Source of the DNA: Gibbula magus
Taxonomy: Eukaryota; Mollusca; Gastropoda; Trochida; Trochidae
Direction of reading: 5' to 3'
Length of the DNA: 64,000 nucleotides
Assembly (NCBI GenBank): GCA_936450465.1
Contig: OW388302.1
Coordinates: forward strand, 15,711,530-15,775,529
In this document: piece by piece, positions 44,779-55,900 of the stretch
Position numbering within the stretch: position 1 is the stretch's first letter
Layout: each line of letters begins with the position of its first letter
Translations under genes and position numbers: made by a program
The notes under the pieces: generated by a model
Told to the model about the DNA's origin: nothing
The model's database searches: none
What the model saw: the letters and a program-made list of their open reading frames with translations, nothing else

Positions 44779-46085
44779 GTACCCATTTACACTGATGGAT
44801 GATAGGACACACATTTAAATAATACATTGAATAAGGTCACTAACATGTGTATATGAAGACACACAGTACCCATTTGCACTGATGGATGATAGGATACACA
44901 TTTAAATAATACATTGAATAAGGTCACTAACATGTGTATATGAAGACACACAGAACCCATTTGCACTGATGGATGATAGGAGACACATTTAAATAATACA
45001 TTGAATAAGGTCACTAACATGTGTATATGAAGACACACAGTACCCATTTACACTGATGGATGATAGGATACACATTTAAATAATACATTGAGTAAGGTCA
45101 CTAACATGTGTATATGAAGACACACAGTACCCATTTGCACTGATGGATGATAGGACACACATTTAAATAATACATTGAGTAAGGTCACTAACATGTGTAT
45201 ATAAAGACACACAGTACCCATTTGCACTGATGGATGATAGGACACACATTTAAATAATACATTGAGTAAGGTCACTAACATGTGTATATAAAGACACACA
45301 GTACCCATTTGCACTGATGGATGATAGGAGACACATTTAAATAATACATTGAATAAGGTCACTAACATGTGTATATAAAGACACACAGTACCCATTTGCA
45401 CTGATGGATGATAGGGGACACATTTAAATAATACATTGAATAAGGTCACTAACATGTGTATATGAAGACACACAGTACCCATTTGCACTGATGGATGATA
45501 GGAGACACATTTAAATAATACACTGAATAAGATCACTAACATGTGTACATGAAGACACACATTAACCATTTTCACTGATGGATGATATGAGACACCTTTA
45601 AATAATACATTGAATAAGGTCTCTAACATGTGTATATGAAGACACACAGTACCCATTTACACTGATGGATGATAGGACACACATTTAGATAATACACTGA
45701 ATAAGGTCACTAACATGTGTACATGAAGACACACAGTACCCATTTTCACTGATGGATGATATGAGACACCTTTAAATAATACATTGAATAAGGTCACTAA
45801 CATGTGTATATGAAGACACACAGCACCCATTAACACTGATGGATGATAGGAGACACATTTAAATAATACATTGAATAAGGTCACTAACATGTGTATATGA
45901 AGACACACAGCACCCATTTACACTGATGGATGATAGGAGACACATTTAAATAATACATTGAGTAAGGTCACTAACATGTGTATATGAAGACACACAGTAC
46001 CCATTTGTACTGATGGATGGTAGGAGACACATTTAAATAATACATTGAATAAGGTCACTGACATGTGTACATGAAGACACACAAT
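44779..46085. repeat. 87-bp minisatellite, about 15 copies
   Basis: The unit begins ACCCATTTGCACTGATGGAT, passes through TTTAAATAATACATTGAATA and ends ATGAAGACACACAGT. Successive starts are exactly 87 bases apart (44781, 44868 and so on). Because 87 is divisible by 3, a long minus-strand frame stays open across the array, but its content (repeated CLHIHMLVTLFNVLFKCVSY) is simply the repeat. Two units (near 45560 and 45750) share the variant ATGAGACACCTTT, so higher-order copying occurred. Confidence 0.95.
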
Positions 46086-47340
46086 AAGTCTCTTAACTCA
46101 AGTCTCAGTACCGGCATAGGAATTACCTTCAGCCTCTTATGCAGTTTATCCAGCAATGTAACGGGTCACCCATGCATCTAATGGCTGCACCCAATGGTGC
46201 TGAACATCACTGACTGTAGTATCTGGATTTTTATTCTTTTGATCAGAACATAAACCGTGTGAAATTAACAACATAAAGTTTTACTGTGACATAAGCCTAC
46301 CACTGAATATGTCCTGTGTACCATGTCAGCATTTAACTTTATTTATTACTTGAGCAGACAACATATATTTACACAGTAGCTATCTCGAGGGTGAACTATG
46401 AAATAAATGAAATTTGATATCATCATATTCATTTGAGATCACGCTAAATGACAATTTAATCAAGACGAAATCACGAATACCACATTAGTTATTGTTGACG
46501 AAGATTTCAGATAATTATTGTAAAATTTTAAATTAACTTGTTTCACAATACCAATTTAGTTTATTTCAGAAGTTGTGTCTTTCGAAAATAGAAATTATTC
46601 AACATTTTATTTATGTATCTTTTAATAATCATGAAGTGTGCACATCCTTAACTAAAATCTCAAACAAGTTCTTTCCATATATCATGTACCTGAACTATTA
46701 AATTTAGTATGTACTGCTATACCAGGTACTCACAAAGAAGTATAAAGTTAATCCCTTGTTTCACTCACCAGGACACCTGAACATATTACCAAAACACCCT
46801 TTTTTATTGAAAGTAATATTGTTTGGGCATGATATAGGAAAGACTGAGTTTGTCTTCCTAATTATAATATAATTAGCACTGTCCTCCTGGAACTTATATA
46901 ACCACACGTGATGGAATTAAACAATTACATCACACATCGCTATTGATACTATTTTTGTTTTCAATTTAAGAATTGTATTACTTATTTAATGAAATAATCT
47001 AATGTCATTAGGGGCATATACCATTCATAAAGTTATCATTAATTTATCAGAAGTGGTCAAAAGTATATTGATATCATATACTCATATTATTCAATTAAAT
47101 ATATTTTAACTTTATGGGTTGTTCTAAACAGTTATATCATCATTATTGTATTTTTCTCTTTAATTAACAACTACAGGTTGCAGCAGCAGAAAATAAAGAC
47201 AACAAACAAATCATATTGTATTTTTCGGGGGTAATAATAATATTAATTCTCTATATAACCCCTGTGATGTTTAATTTGCACTGTGATTTCACAGTTACTA
47301 GATTGTATAGCCTAATTTTGTTTGCCTAATGAAATCTCCC
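46086..47340. other. Intergenic, no feature recognised
   Basis: AT-rich DNA between two tandem arrays. No supportable feature. Confidence 0.45.
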
Positions 47341-48240
47341 ATGCAACACGACTCTCACATTATACACGACTCTCATATTATACACGACTGTCATATTATA
47401 CACAACTGTCATATTATACTCAACTGTCATATTATACACAACTCTAATGTTATACACGACTCTCGTATGAAACTCAACTCTAATGTTATATGCGATTCTA
47501 ATGTTATACACGACTCTCGTATTGAACACGACTATAATGTTATACACGACACTAATGTTATACGCGATTCTAATGTTATACAAGATTCTAATGTTATACA
47601 CGACTCTCGTATTAAACACGACTCTAATGTTATACATGGCACCAATGTTATACGTGATTCTAATGTTATATGCGATTCTAATGTTATACACAACTCTAAT
47701 GTTATACGCGACTCTAATGTTATACCCGATTCTAATGTTATACACGACTCTCATATTAAACACGACTCTAATGTTATACACGACTCCAATGGTATACATG
47801 ACTCTCATATTATACACATCTCTAATGTTATATACGATTCTAATGTTATACATGAGTCTCATATTATACACGACTCTTATATTATACACGACTCTCAAAT
47901 TATACACGACTCTCATATTATACACGACTCTCATATTATACACGACTCTCGTATGAAACACGACTCTCATGTTATAGACGACTCTCGTATGAAACACGAC
48001 TCTCATATTATACACGACTCTCATATTATACAAGACTCTCATATTATAAACCACTCTCACATAATACACGACTCTCATATTATACATGACTCTCATATTA
48101 TACACGACTCTCATATTATACACGACTCTCATATTATTCACGTCTCTCATATTAAACACGACCTTTATGTTATACACGACTCTTATATTATACAAGACTC
48201 TTATATTATACAAGACTCTCATATTATACACGACATATTA
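47341..48240. repeat. 18-bp tandem array, about 50 copies
   Basis: The unit consensus is CACGACTCTCATATTATA, with a central sub-block where TCTAATGTTATACGCGAT-type units prevail and outer blocks of the CTCATATTATA type. The 18-base period keeps frames open on both strands for more than 300 codons (HDSHII on one, YNMRVV on the other), which should not be annotated as genes. The right end abuts the GC-rich DIRS remnant. Confidence 0.95.
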
Positions 48241-50083
48241 TACAGGATATCCTCGTGTCCATGAGAGACATGGTGGCCAACATGTTGGACAAAAGGTTGC
48301 CGCCCACTGACAAAGGGGGAGAGGAGGCAATTCCTATGCTGCCCTTCCCCTCAGCACCTTCAACCCCCAAGAGGAGGAGGGTGGTTTTAGTATAGCCGGC
48401 TGCCACCTCCTCAGATCAGGATGGGTCCTCTTCCGTAGAAGACAGGGGGCGGTGAGTGATGGCGCTACAGCAGTAACGCCTGTCGCACCTGATGCCTCAA
48501 CAGACGAGGCGCCAGACTTGAAAAAACGTTTGGCGGCCAAAGCGGATTGGTGCCAGGTTACTCTGGTTGAGATCGAGGACGAACCCTCATCCACCAAACA
48601 AGCCAGGATGGAGAATTATGTGCGGAGGAGGAGATGCCCACCTCTCGCTCTGTGGCGCTGCCTTCCCATAGGCTTCTGCAGTCATCGGGCAAGGACTTCC
48701 CCGCAAACATTCCCGCAGCGGCGCCAGGTTGTCTCTTGCCTCCACTCGTAATCAAGTGTCAAATATATAGTTTTGTCACTAGCATTTGGAACTACGGCAT
48801 GCACGTTAGTTTATGCAGCTCTCAGAGCTTTGTTAACTTTGTATCCTCATTAAAGATTACCCTCGGCCGGGGTTTGTTATGTCTCGTTTTGAGGGTATTA
48901 CTCTTGTGTATGTTCTCTTTACCATCGTTTGGGTCTTAGAGAGAGGTTTTGTTTTCCTCCTGTAGTGTAGCTTGGTTGGGTTGACTGGGAACGTGTCAGT
49001 TTCAAACGTGCTGCACGTGCCCACTCATTGTCTTGGCAGGCGTGCGGGCGCTTCCCTCTGGTACCATCATTTCGTCTGGCGTGTGATCTGATAGATCATC
49101 CTCGTTCCAAAGTCCTTTGACAGGGGACGTCATATGTCTTGCTGTCGTCTGGCATCGTTGCCCGTAACGACGTCGTTTCTCCTTGTTGTGAGCTCTATCA
49201 TTGTCATCCATCATTACCCTCACGGCATCGGACCTCGTTATCATGGAGGACGCCTTGACATCACACCTTTGCCTCATTTGATGATGACTGATGGTCAGCG
49301 TTCCTCCCAGACAGTCTCCAACCCACCTGTCGCTCTGACGATATCCGTTGTGTGGTGTCCGACAGCTACATCATGATTCCATCGCCCATGCCTGTCAGAT
49401 TGGGATTGTGGGCGGAGCCAATGGCTCCTATCAAGGGTTTATCTCAGTCACTCTCGCATTTCTTCCAGGTTAACTAACATCCGATGAAACAGTTTACTCT
49501 ATGGGCATACCTGCCGATGGAGATCTCGAATCGTCACAGGACTGCTCAGCAGCAGGAGACTCACCAACCAGCCAGACTTGCATCCAGCATCGCTCACCTT
49601 CTTAGGCGTTCACCTTGACACCGTTCAGTACAGGACCTGGTCACCAGAGAGCAGAGGCCTTCACGAGCCGCGGTTGCTTCGCCTCTGACAACAGCTGATG
49701 GGTCTTCAGACGTCGACCCAAGACTTCACCCGAAGGGCCAGGCTTTAACTTTAACTCGGCGTGAGCGGAGTGTCACATTAAAACTATGAGCGATCCGCCT
49801 GGTGATTGGATCTACGGCTGGTGATAGGGCTGTTTCGTCTTGTCGACAGTCTGAGAGGTGCACATCCAAGGAGGTAAATACGTTCTGTCTGGGGCTGACA
49901 GGCCTCAATTCACGGAGTCGATGTTGTGTTCGCAATATTATCCCTCCAGTTCGGCAGGGCTCTCATAGACCTTTTTGTGATACGGCTAAATCACCAAATG
50001 TAGGCATACGTGTCTGTCCCCGAAAGTGTGCAGATGTCCTGTGGACATGCCAGGTTTTTAAACAAAGATGTTTGGTTACTTAA
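48241..50083 (+). pseudogene. Decayed DIRS-like retrotransposon
   Basis: A GC-rich block unlike its AT-rich surroundings. Plus-strand fragments include SMRDMVANMLDKRLPP near 48255, a gag-like start with a Pro/Arg-rich stretch (STPKRRR). FLGVHLDTVQYRTWSPE near 49595 resembles the RT palm/thumb of DIRS elements. ALIDLFVIRLNHQM near 49960 matches the conserved 'IDLFATRLNHQL'-type motif after the DIRS RNase H. Many stops and frameshifts are present and the tyrosine recombinase was not recognised. Ngaro or another tyrosine-recombinase element is the alternative. Confidence 0.65.
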
Positions 50084-51159
50084 ACAATCGTTTTTCTAAC
50101 AACGTGGATGATACAGCTAATTGACTGAGCTGACACTGACTGAGCTTGCTGTTAAAATTAATGAGGACTTTTGATTCACTGCCGACAATGTTGATTATAC
50201 TGCTAATTGACTAAGCTGACAATGAGTTATCAACTGTGAGTATAACATGTTTAATTCGGTTACTGTTACATGGGTGATTATGAAGCTAAAAATATAACCC
50301 AATTTACAAACAACGTAATTCAAGATCACGATTGTTATGTTTCCTCAGAAAATGAATTAAATGTAACACAATTCAGTTGAGAAACTAAATATTGTCACAG
50401 TTCTCATTCGAAATCAAACTTTAGTATAAGATAAATTAACACACTTTCGCAATGTATAACCCAGTCAACTGACAAGTCCCAGTACAATGCTTTATTGTTA
50501 GTCAGTTCTTAGAGAAGGGATTGTCATTTGAAAAGATCTTCACTTTGGAAAATGTAGAGCCAATAATTGCTATCAATGTGAATTCTATGGCTTCTTTTAC
50601 GGTGGCAATTGGCAAGAATGAGCATGTACATATGGTCTCTCAACTCACTCACTTATGTTGCCTGACATATACACATGAATCCATACACTATTGCCAATAA
50701 TGGATGTCACTTAATGTACTTCATTTACTTCCTCATCATACGTATTACACAACAAGCACACTTAAGAATGCAGCTTTTCTCCGAGTCAAAATTGAACAAG
50801 AAGTATACTGCAAAACATAATATCATGCTTTTTTGTAACTTTGCTGGATTGGATTCATCCGAACAAAACTAAATACATTTTCTCGAGTACGATACTGTCT
50901 AGATTTAATGTTACATGAACGATAGTTTAATTGATAATCGTAGATTCTTACATCAAACCGTTTATCCAATGGGAACACTTAAACCGTATTCGTGTCTTTG
51001 TTTTCAAGTTATGGCAGGGGATTTTGATATGTATAGAGTCATATGTAAGTCTACAACATCAAACAGTAAAATTGTCAGGAGCCTTAAATGATAAATTATG
51101 CCAATGACTCTACTTTTAGAATCTCATTTATTTCAAATGTTGCATTATTTTTTTAACAG
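50084..51159. other. Intergenic, no feature recognised
   Basis: No supportable gene. A 65-codon open stretch at 50675-50872 lacks a recognisable motif. Confidence 0.4.
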
Positions 51160-51269
51160 TACCTTGCTTTCCGAACCACATTTCTGGTAAAAAAAGGAAA
51201 CTCAGCCGCGCTTGGCCTGTGTATGACCAACCTCAGCATACATGGATGGTACTGATGAAAAACATGCAG
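51160..51269 (+). CDS. Candidate internal exon, 36 codons
   Basis: It is framed by a strong acceptor (ATTTTTTTAACAG) and donor (ATGCAG|GTAAGA). Only one frame is open throughout: PCFPNHISGKKRKLSRAWPV, then YDQPQHTWMVLMKNMQ. It enters in phase 1 and leaves in phase 0. The basic segment KKRK is nuclear-localisation-like. I do not recognise a family and could not find partner exons on the plus strand nearby. It may belong to an otherwise unseen gene or be a chance combination of splice motifs. Confidence 0.35.
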
Positions 51270-52219
51270 GTAAGAATAACCAGATTCCCTTTTCTCTTGT
51301 GAAATGCATATAATCTACCCCCAGATTAATATTTATAAGAACCAATAGTCATTGGATGTTTATGCTTCACAAAACTTGTACATGAAAATAAGTTTTAATA
51401 CGAAGTCAAACGTGTTATTATTATTGCAGCACTGAACCCGCAATATTCCAATATCTTAACTTGCAGTATTGAACATATGACTTTTATCATAACGGACTTT
51501 TCATAACCTGCACTCTGAAAAGATAACATCTGTACAGGAAGTGATGCCATTATTATGACGACAGGACCTCAGTTCTCATTATGTAGTGCGATCAGACTTT
51601 AAGTAATGCTTTATGTCCTTATTTTTGTTTTTGTGTTTTTGTTGGTGATGTGGCATTGAGCTTGTCATGTTTACAAGGCAGATATATAGAGTATCACAGC
51701 ATATCACAGCATGAAAAGATGTTGAGTTGAAATACTTTCGATATTCAACACTCACGAGTTTTGTAATCGATTTATTACATACGAAACTCAATATTCATTT
51801 GAAAGAACTATCAAATCATGTATGATACTACTGCTTAATAATACTAATACTGAGTAAAGAATCTATTATTTAAATACCTATCTGTTGACTAGACCTACTA
51901 TGCCTACCTCCTCTCTAGGTATGCTATTTCAATGTTAACACAGACGAAACTTAAAACAGTGGATTAGAGGATGCGTAAAATCCTCCTCTCAAGGGCCGTA
52001 TGTATGCATGGTCTCGTGACGTCACCATCGGATATGTCACTCTCCTCTCAGTTGCAGAGCAGGACAGACGTGTGTTTTCGCTCTGAGACTGGGTATTTTT
52101 TGCGCTTTTTCGGTACCTTGCTAACCTGCTACTTCTTATTAATTCAAGAGGTGGTATCAAGGTCTTATCTACGTTCGTCGTTAACAGGTAGTTTTAGACA
52201 ACCTGTTTTATGTAGGTGT

Positions 52220-52515
52220 TGAGTTAATAAGGGTAGAGATGACAGTGACGTCACGATCATCACAAAGCAGCGCCATTTTGAGCGGGCCCTACAAAACTCA
52301 AACGCCCATTAAATCTAAATAAAACAATAACATGTGATACAGTTCCCACAGAGAGCACAATAAACATGTAAGAAACATGAACACATATGAATATGCACTA
52401 CCTCTTTATCATAAGCACCTAAAGTATCCACTGACGTTGAGACGTCCATCACCTGTGGCTTCCGCTAAACGACCGAACAACAACTAACGGTACTTCCGGT
52501 TAAATTTCCGGAAAA
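52220..52515. promoter_or_regulatory. Candidate promoter with CRE-, YY1- and ETS-like sites
   Basis: Within 300 bases there is GTGACGTCACG (CRE/ATF-like, near 52247), GCGCCATTTTG (reverse YY1-like, near 52270), ACTTCCGG (ETS-like, near 52492) and TTTCCGGAAA (ETS/STAT-like, near 52505). The stretch is richer in CpG than its surroundings. It lies immediately upstream of a possible minus-strand first coding exon (52449) and 500 bases from a plus-strand first exon, so it could serve one or both. Confidence 0.4.
52402..52449 (-). CDS. Candidate minus-strand first coding exon
   Basis: The minus strand reads GGTG-ATG-G in good start context. It encodes MDVSTSVDTLGAYDKE and then AAAGAG|GTAGTG, a plausible donor. 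The exon leaves in phase 0. It lies directly downstream (minus strand) of paired ETS-like sites. No second exon was recognised to its left, so the product is unknown and the call depends on context only. Confidence 0.3.
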
Positions 52516-52903
52516 GAAGGATTGAATACTAAAAATTCAATACAAAAGTATTCCTTTGCTATAAAAATATGGAAAACATATCTACCGTTAGGAAATGAGT
52601 CTGTGTCCATGTTCGTTGGTTTGATGCACGATGACAATCAATAGTTTTTCGGCAAAAAATTATTTTGTGTGTTGTTGACAGGAGCTTCGGTTTTCGAACA
52701 GCTGCGGGATTGACAATTAAATTCCTAACTTCCTAACAAAATCCTTTCTTGGACCTTCAGTACCAGATCCATGTAGGTCATAGCATTGTGTATTCGGAAA
52801 TATTTTTGTTTTATAACCAGATATTATAAATACTTTTGCATACTCATTTATTTTCGACAAATTGGCTCGGGCGGAAGTGAGTATGCGGTACTACTCGTTC
52901 GAG

Positions 52904-52916
52904 AGGTTTAAATAGA
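52904..52916 (+). promoter_or_regulatory. TATA-like box ahead of the plus-strand gene
   Basis: GTTTAAATAGAAG lies about 60 bases upstream of the ATG at 52969, a position suited to a core promoter with a short 5' UTR. It is supported only by position and sequence. Confidence 0.35.
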
Positions 52917-52968
52917 AGACGATTCCCGCACGTGAAGAACGCAAATTTTCTATGCGACTAGAACGACA

Positions 52969-55900
52969 ATGCCATACGACAGCACGTGCTTATTCACTGA
53001 GATCAATCTAACGGATCTGATTCGAAATAATCAGATACCATGTGAGTATTTTTACGTTCCATTTATCATTCAAATACGCTAATTAATTGGCATATTTTCA
53101 TTGCCTAGTTACTACTGTTACTTTCTTATGCTGACAACAATAATAATCATTGTATATCGGACCAATATATTCGCTGACCAATGTCAACTTTCCATTGAGG
53201 TATGCTTTAGTTTTATTCCATGTCTTCCAAAAAATATTGAACACATTTGCTACACCTTTCAATTCTGCTCAATGCACGAAACTGTATAATAGAGGTTAAA
53301 ATTTATTACTGACCATAACACACTCGTATAAATATTCATAATATACCAAAGCAATTAATATTATTATTAGTTATTGGTTAAGGAATTGGTGAGAAAAAAA
53401 CGTAATTGAATTTTCAATAATGATGAATGAACATGAATGTAACTGTTTACAAGAGAATTCAAATTACATGGTATTTAATAATAATAAAAATGTCTGTGAT
53501 ATGTAAATATTTGATTGTAATATATGTAAATGTGTTTAATTCACTGTTTGGTACGCCCATTTATTGTCATGCAATTACAGAGAAAAATATTTTATAGAAA
53601 GACCCCCCAAAAACTTAAAATCCCCCCAAAATGTGTATGACGATGTAATTGTTATTGTATTAAGACACTAGACTAACATGTTATGTAGATTTTGCATTTG
53701 TAGGGGAGCATCTGGTCAATGAAACTGCAGCTATTTGAGAACTATGGTTGGCATAGTTTATGTGAAAAGTATAGCATATTTATCTGAAACATATTCCTGG
53801 GGTTGCTTTGCATGTTGGTATTAAATTAACATCAAGTTTTGCTATAAGTTATTGTTACTCTTTTTAAGTTATTTAGTTATGTTTTGAAATAACCTTATGT
53901 GTAAAGAAGCATGCATAATATCTAACCTTTGTTCATGTTAGGTTCACTTACAAATAATGATAAGTTGAAAGGGATATGTATTTGGGAAGATAACTCTTAA
54001 CTTTTAATTCTTCTGAGGGTTGTGTGTAATGTTGGACTATATTGTGAAATAGTTGTCAGCATGTAGTAGCCTAGCTGAAGCAGACGACACTGAACTCCTT
54101 ACACAGTCATGACCATTGTCCTTAACTCCTTAAACAGAGGGCATATTTAGTGGCAAATTTAAAGCACAGTAAATCATCCTTTGGGTTTAAAACTTCACTG
54201 TAACATACATCGAATGTTCCTCCATTACACTATGTGTTTTTAATTGCTAAAAAAATATTATTTCTATTTATTTCAGATTTTTGAAAATGTTGAAAAATGA
54301 GGTATTTGCAGGAGTTGCCTCCCTTCCTACCTAGGCTCTTCCCAAAATGTTCAACAAAAGTTGATTTTATTGTGATAATTCATGTATTTTGGGTGGTTTG
54401 TTTTATCAATAAAGGTTTTTAGTGACCCTTCCATTCTATTTGTGTTATTTTTTCATATTTTTTTACTTTTGTTGAAATCTGGGTGTCATCCCTAATAAGG
54501 GGCCTTGTTGACATGTGCTAGGTGAGCTCTACCTAGCTGGTGGCTTTGCACGTGCAATTCGTGTCTTTTGTTTTCTCTCGCCTTCGTCGGGTGACTGCTT
54601 GGTTCCCACGGCCTTGGTCGTGCCTTCCGTCAGTCCCTTTGTCTTCTAGATCAGTTGAGTCTTCCTATAGCTCGTCGTCTGCTTCGGTTGGCTTTAACCT
54701 TTGACTCGACTCGCCTAGACTCGTCAGTGACCCAACTGTCACTCGCCTTTGGCATTCGACTCGATTCGCCTCGCCAGTCATTCGCCTTAGGATTTTTTCG
54801 ACTCGACTTGACTCACCTCGCCTCGCCTGTGACTCGCCTCACCAGTGTCTCGCCTCGCCAGTCACTCGGTTCGCCTGTCACTCGCCAGTCATTCGCCTTC
54901 GGCTTTTCGACTCGACTTGACTCGCCTCGTCTCGCCTATGACTCGCTTCGCCAGTGTTTGACCGTGAGTCGCCGGTGTTGTCTGTTGCGGGCAGGCGGGC
55001 AAGCGGGCAGGCGGGCAGGCGTGGAGGCGTGGAGGCGTGCAAGCGTGCAGGCGTACAGGCGTGAAGGCGTGAAGGCGTGCATGAGTGCAGGCGTACAGAC
55101 GTACATACATGCATTCATACAGACCTTCATACATACATACATACTAACATACATACAGGCATAGATACATACATACATACAGACATACATACATTGCATT
55201 GTTCAAAAAGATGTTACATTTGGACAGTGTCGTATTTAGGGATAAAAGGTATTGGGATCATATCAACGTTGTAAAAGTTAAAATCAAATTCTGAATAAAG
55301 TAAACTCGTAATCATTTTTCTTATTGCAGTTTTGATTAAGGCTCATGCTTTTCCCTTCAATTTTATAGTTATTCTGCATACAAAAAGTACACGGGCAATT
55401 TCCATCAAACATGAGAAGATGCTTGAAGGAAAGGGAATAAAGGCAAGGCTCATCTCATGGGATGGTTTGTATTTTTGAAATATACTCGATAATAATAAGG
55501 TCCTTTGATCATCAGTCATACAAATTCATAAATATGTTCTATAAATTATTCCAGACATGATACAGCTGCATCTCATTAAATTATCATATCTGGAATTAAG
55601 TTCATATATTGTTGTTCAGAAAGAAACATAATTATCGACCAGTACGCCCCGGGGCGTTGATTGCTCAAAATTCACCACTTTCAGAACAAATTCATTACAA
55701 TTTGGATTCCTTTTCACAGAGCAAGTCTCAGATTACAGCACAAGTAATTTGTATTTAACCAGGTTCATGCAGAGCATGGCACCATGACAACATGTGACGT
55801 GCATTATCGCAAAACGATATCCTTTGACTTTGCAATGGTAACCATCTATAGTCTCCAGTATCTATAGCTCAACATGTTCTCTGACATTTCCTAATGATAT

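Noticed and set aside
44787..45917. Long minus-strand frames with repeated 29-residue blocks
   Set aside because: Direct product of the 87-bp minisatellite; no unique ends.
47326..48264. Open frames of more than 300 codons on both strands
   Set aside because: They result from an 18-bp tandem repeat whose length is a multiple of three; no unique sequence, start context or splice sites.
48334..49376. Several overlapping 80-100 codon frames
   Set aside because: They are high-GC frames through a decayed DIRS-like element; only short stretches match element motifs.
54655..55164. 169-codon plus-strand frame and overlapping minus-strand frames
   Set aside because: Low-complexity GACTCGCCT and graded GCGTGCAG/CATA repeats.
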